NCBI GenBank assembly: GCA_947653505.1
Contig: CANTHI010000014.1
Location: forward strand, 1-17,793
Direction of reading: 5' to 3'
Length of the DNA: 17,793 nucleotides
From: an uncultured Eubacterium sp.
GTDB lineage: Bacteria > Bacillota_A > Clostridia > Lachnospirales > Lachnospiraceae
The notes under the pieces were generated by a model that did not search any database, was not told the DNA's origin, and saw nothing but the letters and a program-made list of their open reading frames with translations. Every line of letters starts with the position of its first letter. Position 1 is the stretch's first letter. Positions 7,402 through 14,209 of the stretch are shown in pieces. The position numbers were made by a program, and so were the translations under genes.

Positions 7402-8277
7402 ATGCGCAATGAAGAAAAAATATACAGTCTGATTATAGAAACCGCAAAAACAGACAACCGTATTCTGGCAGTATATATGAATGGATCGCGGACAAATCCG
7501 AATGCTCCAAAGGATATTTTTCAGGACTACGACATTGTATATGTGGTGCGGGAAACAAAATCATTTATCGAAGACAAGGACTGGATTCACAGATTTGGCA
7601 ATATCCTGTACATGCAGTATCCTGACGAACATCCTGACTACGAAAGTGACAAGGAAAATCATTATGGCTGGCTGATGCAGTTTGATGACGGTGTCCGGAT
7701 CGACCTTACCGTACAGACAATCCGGTTTGCCAGAGAGCATATCCGTGATGACAGGCTTTGCCGGATCCTGCTGGATAAAGAAAATATTCTTCCGGCGGTG
7801 CCGGAACCGACAGACGCGGATTATTATGTAAAAAAACCGACAGAAGCCCGGTTCCTTGCATGTGCCAATGAATTTTGGTGGTGCAGCAACAATGTGGCAA
7901 AAGGATTATGGCGGGAAGAACTGCCTTATGTACAGGATATGACCAATTTTGTGGTTCGAAAACAGCTGGAAAAGATGCTTGCGTGGAAAGCCGGTATCAG
8001 AACGGATTTTCAGGTCAGTGTCGGAAAGTCTGCAAAATATTTATACAGGTGGCTGGAACCGGACGAGTATCAGGGATACCTGCGTACTTATTTTGGCGCA
8101 AATGTGCAGGAAGCCTGGACAGCGGTGATGCTGATGTGCGATTTGTTTGGGCAGACAGCAGAGTATGTGGGAAGCAGGCTGGGATATACGTATGACGCAG
8201 CGGAAGGGAAAGCTGCCAGGAGTTTTCTTGAACATGTGCACAGGCTGCCAAAGAACGCAAAACAGATTTTGATTTAA
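7402..8277 (+). CDS. ANT(6)/AadE-like aminoglycoside 6-adenylyltransferase family protein
   Basis: This 291-residue cytoplasmic nucleotidyltransferase belongs to the streptomycin adenylyltransferase family. CAGGAGG lies 7 bases before ATG 7402. The N-terminal nucleotidyltransferase fold shows Gly28-Ser29-Arg30, then 'PKDIFQDYDIVYVV' with Asp42 and Asp44, and a third acidic residue at Asp101 in 'VRIDLTV'; these match the metal- and ATP-binding set. 'HRFGNILYMQYPDEHPDYESDK' and the later 'FWWCSNNVAKGLWREELPYVQD' (about 157-178) are also family features. Characterised ANT(6) enzymes add AMP to streptomycin. Chromosomal family members in gut Clostridia are common and often not tested, so real resistance cannot be claimed from sequence. 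It has its own extended -10 promoter and a leader hairpin, and a small membrane-protein gene follows after 17 bases. No mobile-element sequence surrounds it. Confidence 0.9.
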   Translation: MRNEEKIYSLIIETAKTDNRILAVYMNGSRTNPNAPKDIFQDYDIVYVVRETKSFIEDKDWIHRFGNILYMQYPDEHPDYESDKENHYGWLMQFDDGVRIDLTVQTIRFAREHIRDDRLCRILLDKENILPAVPEPTDADYYVKKPTEARFLACANEFWWCSNNVAKGLWREELPYVQDMTNFVVRKQLEKMLAWKAGIRTDFQVSVGKSAKYLYRWLEPDEYQGYLRTYFGANVQEAWTAVMLMCDLFGQTAEYVGSRLGYTYDAAEGKAARSFLEHVHRLPKNAKQILI

Positions 8278-8294
8278 TTTCAGGAGGAGTTTTT

Positions 8295-8648
8295 ATGGAG
8301 TTTGGAAATAGCAGTCAGAACGGCCGGACGTATACAGACCGCCGCTCGCTGCCGATGACAACAGCAGCTGTTGTGTTAAGTGTAGTCGCAGTTTCTACCA
8401 TCTGCTGTGTCTATACATCTTTTTTATGCGGGGTTCTGGGCATTGTCTTCGCGCTGTTGTCCAAAGGCGGTGAGACGACCATGTCGCCAAACGCCAGAAT
8501 GGCGCTGATGGTCAGTGTAACAGCGATTGTACTCTCTGTTTTGCTGCTGGCTGGCTCGTTTCTGACGCTGATCATACAATATGGCAGCATCGAAGAATTT
8601 TGGAAGGCATATATGGAGATGGTGGAAGCCTACAGTATCCAGCCGTAA
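8295..8648 (+). CDS. Small two-segment membrane protein, DUF4190-like
   Basis: This 117-residue protein has a polar, charged N-terminus (1-20), a hydrophobic stretch at about 22-56 long enough for a membrane hairpin, a Gly/Ser-rich turn ('SKGGETTMSPNARM'), a second membrane segment at about 71-95 and a short amphipathic tail. AGGAGGAG sits directly upstream. The layout and the 'GxLGIVFALLSKG' turn resemble DUF4190-type membrane proteins of Firmicutes; I do not recognise a specific function. It is probably co-transcribed with the ANT(6)-like gene 17 bases upstream. Its last residues and TAA stop lie in the first copy of a 35-bp tandem repeat, so its C-terminus (about seven residues) may have been reshaped by that duplication. 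It converges with the DUF2752 gene, only 16 bases between their stops. Confidence 0.75.
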   Translation: MEFGNSSQNGRTYTDRRSLPMTTAAVVLSVVAVSTICCVYTSFLCGVLGIVFALLSKGGETTMSPNARMALMVSVTAIVLSVLLLAGSFLTLIIQYGSIEEFWKAYMEMVEAYSIQP

Positions 8649-8699
8649 GTATAGTGCAGCACATCTACAGTATCCAGCCGTAAGTATAGTGCAGCACAT
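8630..8699. repeat. Perfect 35-bp tandem duplication at convergent gene ends
   Basis: Two identical 35-base units lie head to tail at 8630-8664 and 8665-8699 (unit begins CTACAGTATCCAGCCGTAAG). The first copy encodes the C-terminus and TAA of the plus-strand small membrane protein; the second encodes, in reverse, the C-terminus (HYTYGWIL) and TAG of the minus-strand DUF2752 protein. With a single unit the two genes would overlap by 19 bases (8630-8648). Confidence 0.97.
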
Positions 8700-9096
8700 T
8701 TTTTACGATAAAACTGCCCAGAATGAGCGCCAAGGCTGTCCAGACGATGCCATTGTGGTACCGCATGCCGACAGGGTATGCTCCATGACTGATGCGCTCA
8801 ACTGCCTGTGTAATCATAAAATACAGGTATACGGCAGCTGCATAGGGTACAAAGGGGTGAAACCGGACAGCCTGCAGGAGCTGGCCATGCAGCAGTGCAC
8901 GCAGCGCTCTTGTACCGCCGCAGCCGGGGCAGTAATAACCGCTGAGCAGGTGAAACCAGCATGGTGGAAGATGGAGCTGCAGGTTTAAAAGCCGCAGCAG
9001 CAGACCAGCCGCAGGCGCAAGGACAGCAACGAGTATGCCAAGCAGAAAAAATTCGTCTTCGATCGTCCGGACTCTGGTTCTGAAAAAATTTTTCAT
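8665..9096 (-). CDS. DUF2752 family membrane protein
   Basis: This 143-residue protein has three hydrophobic segments: about 17-40, 80-98 and 118-135. Between the first two is the family signature Cys56-Pro-Gly-Cys59-Gly-Gly-Thr-Arg63-Ala-Leu, a CxxC motif followed by TRA at the membrane face. The family occurs in many bacteria and its function is not known; the cysteine pair suggests metal binding or a structural role. ATG 9096 is chosen because an in-frame TGA lies six codon positions upstream; AGAGGA lies about 12-13 bases before it, a longer gap than usual. The gene is divergent from the HExxH gene and shares with it a very AT-rich 83-base control region. Its last eight residues and stop come from the second unit of the tandem duplication. 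Confidence 0.85.
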   Translation of the reverse strand: MKNFFRTRVRTIEDEFFLLGILVAVLAPAAGLLLRLLNLQLHLPPCWFHLLSGYYCPGCGGTRALRALLHGQLLQAVRFHPFVPYAAAVYLYFMITQAVERISHGAYPVGMRYHNGIVWTALALILGSFIVKNVLHYTYGWIL

Positions 9097-9100
9097 TATT

Positions 9101-9145
9101 TTGTTTCAATCCTCTTATTATGTGATATAATGTACCAATATATCA
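9101..9145 (+). promoter_or_regulatory. Extended -10 promoter with overlapping inverted repeat
   Basis: TATAAT at 9126-9131 is preceded by TGA (9123-9125), an extended -10. A weak -35 is TTGTTT at 9101-9106 (19-base spacer) or GTTTCA at 9103-9108 (17). The dyad TGATATA-N9-TATATCA (9123-9145) covers the -10 and the expected start site, where a repressor could bind. The promoter faces the HExxH gene. Confidence 0.62.
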
Positions 9146-9179
9146 TATCATAAATTTGTTTGGTTTTGGAGGTGTTTTT

Positions 9180-9722
9180 ATGATGACAGGTGGAATTTCC
9201 GGTTCGTATGGTCCGTATGCTGCGTATGCTGATTCAACATATTCTGTTGGCGGTGCTGCAGCGGGACAGGAGAAAGGGGCAGGTCGTGCAGCGGCTTCCG
9301 GAACAGGGCAGGCACAGGGGGCAGATGGCGCACATCAGGTAAAAGGCGGATATAAATCTTCTCCCGCAGATTGTCAGACATGCAGGGAGCGCAAATATCA
9401 GGACGGATCCAATGAATCTGATGTATCGTTTAAAGCGCCGGGGCATATTTCGCCGAAGGCATCTGCTGCTACGGTCATGGCTCATGAGCAGCAGCATGTA
9501 TCCAACGCGTATGAAAAAGCAGCGCAGAAAGACGGACAGGTAGTATCCTGCAGTGTATCACTGCGTACGGCAGTATGTCCGGAATGTGGTACGGTATATG
9601 TAGCCGGAGGAAAGACCAATACATCGATTGCTTATCCGGACGAATCCAATCCTTATCAGAAGGACCGGAAAGCACAGGATGCAATCCGGCTCAGAGGTGC
9701 AAATATTGATTATGCGGCATAA
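9180..9722 (+). CDS. Putative zinc metalloprotease-like protein with HExxH (SprA-related type)
   Basis: The reading frame stays open upstream to a TTG at 9156, but GGAGGTG (9168-9174) points to ATG 9180 or ATG 9183; with 9180 the product is 180 residues. Residues 1-58 are low-complexity (Gly, Ala, Tyr, Gln) and probably disordered. The conserved part starts with 'CQTCRERKYQDGSNE' (Cys65, Cys68), then 'SFKAPGHISPKASAATVMAHEQQHV', with a HExxH zinc motif at 102-106, then Cys124 and the pair Cys133/Cys136 in 'CPECG'. The order CxxC, YQDGSN, HExxH is what I recall for the SprA-related putative metalloprotease family (PF12118); the family has no firm biochemical role that I can name. No signal peptide is visible, so a cytoplasmic place is likely. 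It has its own promoter and dyad; the DUF975 gene follows after 36 bases. Confidence 0.78.
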   Translation: MMTGGISGSYGPYAAYADSTYSVGGAAAGQEKGAGRAAASGTGQAQGADGAHQVKGGYKSSPADCQTCRERKYQDGSNESDVSFKAPGHISPKASAATVMAHEQQHVSNAYEKAAQKDGQVVSCSVSLRTAVCPECGTVYVAGGKTNTSIAYPDESNPYQKDRKAQDAIRLRGANIDYAA

Positions 9723-9758
9723 AAAGTATCCGGAAATAACGATTAGGAGACAGCTTTC

Positions 9759-10508
9759 ATGATAAAACGATCCCGTGGGGAATTAAAACGGCTTGCGCGC
9801 GAATATCTGCTTGGTAATTACACTGCTGTCATGTTTGCGATGGTGCTTGCTTTTTTACTGCCGTCTTTTTTGCTGGCGCCATTTTCGGCAGGGCTGACGA
9901 TGGAATGGAATGCGGCGATGATGATGTATCTGCTTGCGGCGGTCATTATAGAGATTCTGGGACGGCTGCTGCAGACGGGTGTCCTGCGGATGCATCTGTT
10001 GCTGGCACGCAGGCAGAAGACGGGGATTGGCGATTTGTTCTGGGTCTTCCGGAACAGACCGGACCGGCTGATACTGGCGACAGTTTTGTTTTACGCAATA
10101 TTGGCAGTTCCGGTACTTGCAGCGGGTGTGTGCATATACTGCTTTCTCCCGGAGTCAACGGCAGGCAGGGCGGTATTTCTGTCAGGTGTGCTGGCTGTGA
10201 CAGCTGTTGTGGAGCTGTATCTGATTTATATGTTTGAGCTGATTTATCCTTTGTATCTGGAGCATCCACAGATGACTGTGCTGGAGGGATTCCGGGAGTC
10301 GGAAAGGCTGATGCAGGGAAATAAAAAGCGGCTGTTTTTTCTACAGCTGAGTTTTCTTGGATGGCAGCTGCTCGGATTGTGCTCCATTGGAGTGGGTATG
10401 CTCTGGATTGCCCCATATATGAGACAGACAACGGCGAATTTTTATCTGGATTTAACAGGAAGTCTGGATAGTCCGGACAAAATGCCGGAAGATCCGGACC
10501 GGATATAA
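9759..10508 (+). CDS. DUF975 family membrane protein
   Basis: This 249-residue protein has about five membrane segments (22-45, 54-72, 103-130, 137-162, 192-216). The C-terminal block 'VLEGFRESERLMQGNKKRLFFLQLSFLGWQLL...APYMRQTTANFY' (about 174-229) is the diagnostic DUF975 signature, as is the basic N-terminus 'RSRGELKRLAREYLLGNY'. TTAGGAG (about 9742-9748) lies upstream. The function of the family is unknown; it is common in Firmicutes, often in several copies, as a multi-pass membrane protein. I see no promoter in the 36-base gap after the HExxH gene, so the two are likely co-transcribed. The acidic tail after residue 235 is variable. Confidence 0.88.
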   Translation: MIKRSRGELKRLAREYLLGNYTAVMFAMVLAFLLPSFLLAPFSAGLTMEWNAAMMMYLLAAVIIEILGRLLQTGVLRMHLLLARRQKTGIGDLFWVFRNRPDRLILATVLFYAILAVPVLAAGVCIYCFLPESTAGRAVFLSGVLAVTAVVELYLIYMFELIYPLYLEHPQMTVLEGFRESERLMQGNKKRLFFLQLSFLGWQLLGLCSIGVGMLWIAPYMRQTTANFYLDLTGSLDSPDKMPEDPDRI

Positions 10509-10560
10509 AAAGAGCGCCAATACAGCTTCTGAAGAGTAGAGAAAGGAACTTTCATTAAAA

Positions 10561-11058
10561 ATGAAAACGGAATTTGATATTCAGCTTCGCACGGCTGATA
10601 TGTACCGCTACAACCTTTATCATACATATACGACGGCCAGTGGTTATCTTGCGGTTCTGATCGCGGGAATTGCGCTTGTGACAGGCGTCAGAAGATGGGG
10701 AGAGGTAAGTCTGACCAATTCCGTGATGTGTATCATGATCGGTGTGATTCTGCTGGTTTATACGCCACTGACCCTGTATCTGCGTTCCAGACAGCAGGTA
10801 GAAGGTTCGCCGGTACTAAAGCATGTGCTGCATTACACGATTGATGATACCGGCATTACAACTTCGCAAAACGAAATGAGCTCCACGCTTGCATGGGAGC
10901 AGGTGTACCGTGTCGTTGCGACCAGACACAATATTCTTGTCTGCATCAATCCGCGCAATGCATTTATCATACCAAGAGATCAGGTGACAGGAGAATATGA
11001 TACGATCCGCACGATTGCGCGGGAGCATCTGGAAAAATACCGGTTTAAAATGAAATAA
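10561..11058 (+). CDS. YcxB-like membrane protein
   Basis: This 165-residue protein has an N-terminal extended segment ('FDIQLRTADMYRYNLYHTY'), two membrane segments at about 26-43 and 52-74, and a soluble C-terminal domain at about 85-160 ('HYTIDDTGITTSQNEMSSTLAWEQVYRVVATRHNILVCINPRNAFIIPRDQV'). This is the layout of the YcxB-like family, whose C-terminal domain is PH-like in appearance; the function is unknown. The Shine-Dalgarno AAAGGAA (10542-10548) is 12 bases from the ATG, longer than ideal, but no other in-frame start lies nearby. It sits 52 bases after DUF975 and 50 bases before tsaE, so it is the last of the accessory membrane-protein genes before the tRNA-modification cluster. Confidence 0.85.
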   Translation: MKTEFDIQLRTADMYRYNLYHTYTTASGYLAVLIAGIALVTGVRRWGEVSLTNSVMCIMIGVILLVYTPLTLYLRSRQQVEGSPVLKHVLHYTIDDTGITTSQNEMSSTLAWEQVYRVVATRHNILVCINPRNAFIIPRDQVTGEYDTIRTIAREHLEKYRFKMK

Positions 11059-11108
11059 ATATAAATCAGCATTTGATTTTATGGGAAATTATTGAGGAGA
11101 ATGCGTAT

Positions 11109-11558
11109 ATGATATACGAGACATATTCAGCCGAAGAGACGGCACGGCTGGGCAGTGAGTTTGCAAGTCATCTGGCTCCGGGCAGTGTCTTTGCGCTGAT
11201 GGGAGATCTTGGAGTCGGAAAGACGGTATTTGCACAAGGGATTGCCAGCGGGCTTGGGATCAGGGAGCCGGTCTGCAGTCCGACGTTTACGATCGTGCAG
11301 GAGTATGAGGAGGGGCGGATGCCGTTTTATCATTTTGATGTCTACCGGATTGCAGATCCACAGGAAATGGAAGAGATCGGATATGAGGACTATTTTTACG
11401 GAGAAGGGGTCACTATGGTGGAATGGGCAGACCGGATAGCGGAGCTGATGCCGGAGCAATACCAGAAGATTACGATTGAAAAGGATCCGGAAAAAGGCTT
11501 TGACTACCGCCGGATTACGATAGAACAGGCTGGCGCCGGAAATGGAGAATGCTTATGA
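11109..11558 (+). CDS. tsaE: TsaE, ATPase for tRNA t6A37 modification
   Basis: This 149-residue cytoplasmic P-loop ATPase works with TsaB and TsaD in making threonylcarbamoyl-adenosine (t6A) at position 37 of ANN-decoding tRNAs. The start at 11109 is preferred over an upstream ATG at 11073 because GAGGAGA (11094-11100) is 8 bases before it and because family members begin close to 'ETYSAEETARLG'. Walker A is GDLGVGKT at 32-39. 'SPTFTIVQEY' (57-66), 'FYHFDVYR' (73-80) and 'VEWADRI' (104-110) are the conserved TsaE motifs. The last codons 'TGC TTA TGA' overlap the tsaB ATG by four bases (ATGA), so translation of the two is probably coupled. Confidence 0.96.
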   Translation: MIYETYSAEETARLGSEFASHLAPGSVFALMGDLGVGKTVFAQGIASGLGIREPVCSPTFTIVQEYEEGRMPFYHFDVYRIADPQEMEEIGYEDYFYGEGVTMVEWADRIAELMPEQYQKITIEKDPEKGFDYRRITIEQAGAGNGECL

Positions 11559-12268
11559 AAATACTGGCTATAGACAGCTCTGGAATGGTTGCCAGCGCAG
11601 CTGTTGTAGAAGATGACAGGCTGCTTGGAGAATATACGGTTAATCATAAAAAAACACATTCCCAGACACTGCTTCCCATGATTGACGAAGTCGTCCGTAT
11701 GCTGGAGCTGGATCTGCATACCATTGACGCGATTGCGGTTGCCGCTGGTCCCGGATCGTTTACGGGGCTGCGGATCGGATCGGCCACGGCGAAGGGACTG
11801 GGACTGGCGCTGGACAAACCGCTGATTCCCGTTCCGACAGTAGAAGGGCTGGCATACAATCTCGCAGGCAGCAGTGTGGCGGTCTGTCCCCTGATGGACG
11901 CCAGAAGAAATCAGGTGTATACCGGTCTGTACCGGTTTGAGGGATATCAGATGTATCCGGTAATCAGGCAGTGTGCGGCAGGCATTGATGAAATGATAGA
12001 GAAAATTAACGAATATGGACAGGCCGTCACGTTTCTGGGAGACGGGACTGCTGTAGCCGCTCCGTACATCGAACAGTCCTGCAGAGTACCATATACTTTT
12101 GCACCGGCACATCTGAATAAGCAGCGCGCATCCGCGACCGCTGTGCTGGCGATGGAATATTACCGTGCGGGGAAAATCCAGACTGCGGCAGAACACCGGC
12201 CGGACTATCTGCGGATGTCACAGGCAGAGCGGGAGCGGATGGAGGCAGCACAGCGTGCGGAAACATAA
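11555..12268 (+). CDS. tsaB: TsaB, t6A complex dimerisation protein
   Basis: This 237-residue ASKHA-fold protein lacks catalysis itself but forms the heterodimer with TsaD that carries out t6A synthesis. The start at 11555 is chosen over an ATG two codons upstream because GGAG (11544-11547) is 7 bases away and because the family begins with 'MKILAIDSS'. The conserved parts are visible: 'MKILAIDSSG' (1-10), 'KKTHSQTLLPMI' (32-43), 'AAGPGSFTGLRIG' (63-75) and 'CPLMDARRNQVYTGLY' (111-126). It overlaps tsaE by four bases. Unlike many genomes where rimI follows directly, here a 164-base AT-rich gap separates it from rimI. Confidence 0.96.
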   Translation: MKILAIDSSGMVASAAVVEDDRLLGEYTVNHKKTHSQTLLPMIDEVVRMLELDLHTIDAIAVAAGPGSFTGLRIGSATAKGLGLALDKPLIPVPTVEGLAYNLAGSSVAVCPLMDARRNQVYTGLYRFEGYQMYPVIRQCAAGIDEMIEKINEYGQAVTFLGDGTAVAAPYIEQSCRVPYTFAPAHLNKQRASATAVLAMEYYRAGKIQTAAEHRPDYLRMSQAERERMEAAQRAET

Positions 12269-12432
12269 GATGGGATCACAGATATATGGAGATTTAATAA
12301 TGGAAGGATATTTGTATAAAATAATACAAAAGGCAGATGTTAACATAAAAGTTAAAAATGAATGTAAAAAACTGGCATAATAAATGAAGATGCAAAAATT
12401 AAAAATACAAAAATAGAAAACGCAAAATAAAA
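12269..12432 (+). other. AT-rich spacer and A-rich leader before rimI
   Basis: This 164-base gap is far richer in A and T than its surroundings, and the last 50 bases before rimI are a run of A-rich pieces (repeated AAAAAT(A/T)-like units) with no Shine-Dalgarno. A 26-codon frame, ATG 12300 to TAA 12378-12380 (begins MEGYLYKIIQKADVNIKV), has GGAG 8 bases upstream, but it is too short and unlike anything I know to be called a gene. I see no clear promoter or terminator. Confidence 0.55.
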
Positions 12433-12885
12433 ATGATAAATATAGATATCATAAAAATGGAAAAAAATCATATTCCCAGTGTTGCAAAGATTGAGTCAGA
12501 AGTGTTTTCGGCACCGTGGTCAGAGCAGGCTTTTTATGATACGCTTTCGCTGGAGTATGTGCACTTTTACGTAGCGGTGGAAAAGGAAGCAGTGGCTGGC
12601 TATTGTGGTATTTACCTCGCGGCAGATGAGGGTGAGATTACTAACGTCGCGGTTGCGTCAGGCTGGAGGCGTCAGAAAATCGCACAGCGGCTGCTGCAAA
12701 AAGTAATGGAAGAGGCACATGGACAGGGGATACAGCGGATTTTTCTGGAGGTCCGCAGCCGGAATGAACCAGCGGTATGTCTGTATCACAAAAACGGTTT
12801 TGAGAGTGTCGGTATCCGGAAAAATTATTATCAGAATCCGCAGGATGACGCGCTGGTGATGATGTTACGGATTAGCAACAGTTAG
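12433..12885 (+). CDS. rimI: RimI-type ribosomal protein N-acetyltransferase
   Basis: This 150-residue GNAT-fold enzyme is of the family that acetylates the N-terminus of ribosomal protein bS18. 'IESEVFSAPWSEQAFYDTL' (20-38) is the RimI-specific N-terminal part. 'ITNVAVASGWRRQKIAQRLLQKVM' (69-92) is the acetyl-CoA loop; it reads R-R-Q-K-I-A, where the usual first glycine of the (Q/R)xxGx(G/A) motif is Lys82, a mild deviation. 'FLEVRSRNEPAVCLYHKNGF' (104-123) and 'RKNYY' complete the fold. The start is at 12433, preceded only by A-rich sequence without a Shine-Dalgarno; Met9 (12457) is an alternative but would cut the first strand. Linkage to tsaE, tsaB and tsaD is normal for the family in Firmicutes. 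Confidence 0.91.
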   Translation: MINIDIIKMEKNHIPSVAKIESEVFSAPWSEQAFYDTLSLEYVHFYVAVEKEAVAGYCGIYLAADEGEITNVAVASGWRRQKIAQRLLQKVMEEAHGQGIQRIFLEVRSRNEPAVCLYHKNGFESVGIRKNYYQNPQDDALVMMLRISNS

Positions 12886-13017
12886 ATAAACAACCAGTCA
12901 TTCCCGCTATATTCTTTCGGGCTGTTATATTATACTGTAATTACATTTTATAAAACAGTTGAAAATCAGACGTATTCCGTATGGAGACGAATGCTACAGA
13001 CAGCCGGGAGGTAGAAG

Positions 13018-13236
13018 ATGAAAGTATATTGTAATTGCTGTGGAAAAGAAATCCAGATGAAAGAACATACGCAGGTTGCGCTGGAAGATTATGTTTTAAT
13101 TGAAAAAAGCTGGGGATATTTTTCAAAAAAAGACGGCATTCGCCACAAGATGATAATTTGTGAATCCTGTTTTGACGCCTGGACGGAGACTTTTGCACAG
13201 CCGCCGCAGGAGACGGAGGAACGGGAACTGTTATAG
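13018..13236 (+). CDS. Small zinc-ribbon protein
   Basis: This 72-residue protein has two Cys pairs, 'CNCCGKE' (Cys5-x2-Cys8) and 'CESC' (residues 48-51), about 40 residues apart, as in a zinc ribbon. Between them is 'EDYVLIEKSWGYFSKKDGIRHKMIIC'. The tail after residue 55 is acidic and probably flexible. GGGAGG (13006-13011) lies 6 bases before the ATG, a strong site. I do not recognise a named family. It is 22 bases upstream of rnz, likely on the same transcript, so an RNA- or ribosome-related role is possible but is only inferred from position. The 132-base gap before it holds AT-rich sequence (around 12925-12955) that could include a promoter, but I see no well-spaced pair of boxes. Confidence 0.82.
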   Translation: MKVYCNCCGKEIQMKEHTQVALEDYVLIEKSWGYFSKKDGIRHKMIICESCFDAWTETFAQPPQETEERELL

Positions 13237-13258
13237 AATTAAAAATAAAGGAGTAAGC

Positions 13259-14167
13259 ATGTTAGATGTATGTCTGCTTGGGACAGCAGGGATGATGCCG
13301 CTGCCGTACCGTTTTCTGACGTCACTGATGACCAGATATAATGGAAGCAGCCTGATGGTAGACTGCGGAGAGGGTACGCAGATTGCTGTAAAAAAAGCCG
13401 GATGGAGTTTTCATCCGATCGATATTATTTGTTTTACGCATTATCATGCGGATCATATCAGCGGCCTTCCGGGACTGCTGCTCACGATGGGAAATGCAGA
13501 ACGGAAAGAACCGCTGACGCTGATCGGCCCCAAAGGTCTAAAGAGGGTAGTATCGGCTCTGCGGGTAATTGCGCCGGAGCTGCCGTTTGAGACGGAATGT
13601 ATTGAGATTCAGGAACCGGAGCAGGAGTTTTATCTGCACGGTTATAAGATTACCGCGTTTATGGTAAAGCACAATGTGCCCTGTTATGGATATACGATTG
13701 AGATCCAGAGACAGGGACGGTTTCTGGCTGATCAGGCCCTGCAGCTTGGCATTCCGAAAAATTACTGGAGCATTTTGCAAAAGGGAAATACAGTAGAATA
13801 TGAAGGACATTGTTATACGCCAGAACAGGTGATGGGGCCTCCCCGGAAAGGAATCAGGCTGACTTACTGTACGGACACCCGTCCTGCGGAATTACTGGTA
13901 AAAAATGCCGCAGGATCGGATTTGCTCATTTGTGAAGGGATGTATGCGGAGCCGGAAAAACTGGCAAAGGCAAAGCAGTATAAGCACATGACGTTTTACG
14001 AGGCTGCACAGGTCGCAAAAGCCGCGCAGGTGAAGGAGCTGTGGCTGACACATTTTTCACCGTCGCTGGTGCGGGCAGAAGACTATATGCCAAAGGTCCG
14101 TGAGATTTTTGAACATGCATCTTTGGGAAAAGACGGCAGGATGCTGGAGATGAATTTTGAGCAGTAA
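13259..14167 (+). CDS. rnz: Ribonuclease Z (tRNA 3' endonuclease)
   Basis: This 302-residue metallo-beta-lactamase-fold endonuclease removes 3' trailers from tRNA precursors, chiefly those lacking an encoded CCA. The start at 13259 has AAAGGAG (13247-13253) 5 bases upstream; an open frame from 13160 is only an extension overlapping the zinc-ribbon gene. 'MLDVCLLGTAGMMPLPYRFLTS' and 'SLMVDCGEGTQ' (31-41) are the N-terminal RNase Z signature. The metal-binding HYHADH is at 61-66, followed by 'ISGLPG'. Later conserved parts are 'FMVKHNVPCYGY', 'CTDTRP', 'LICEGMY' and 'WLTHFSPS'. The segment 'GIPKNYWSILQKGNTVEYEG' lies where the flexible exosite arm and its linker are expected. Both tRNA genes in this window lack CCA, so they should be substrates. 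Confidence 0.95.
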   Translation: MLDVCLLGTAGMMPLPYRFLTSLMTRYNGSSLMVDCGEGTQIAVKKAGWSFHPIDIICFTHYHADHISGLPGLLLTMGNAERKEPLTLIGPKGLKRVVSALRVIAPELPFETECIEIQEPEQEFYLHGYKITAFMVKHNVPCYGYTIEIQRQGRFLADQALQLGIPKNYWSILQKGNTVEYEGHCYTPEQVMGPPRKGIRLTYCTDTRPAELLVKNAAGSDLLICEGMYAEPEKLAKAKQYKHMTFYEAAQVAKAAQVKELWLTHFSPSLVRAEDYMPKVREIFEHASLGKDGRMLEMNFEQ

Positions 14168-14209
14168 TCATCGTTGGTGCACTGAGTCTGGCGGAAGGAG
14201 GGATTTTTT

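Noticed and set aside
8798..9109. 103-codon minus-strand frame overlapping the DUF2752 gene
   Set aside because: It overlaps in another frame; the DUF2752 frame carries the conserved CPGCGGTRA motif.
9156..9722. Start of the HExxH gene at TTG 9156
   Set aside because: The Shine-Dalgarno GGAGGTG lies inside that extension and is correctly spaced for ATG 9180 or 9183.
12165..12380. 71-codon frame running from inside tsaB into the AT-rich gap
   Set aside because: Its first half lies out of frame in tsaB and its composition is unlike a protein; only the tail in the gap is independent, and that is discussed as a short frame.
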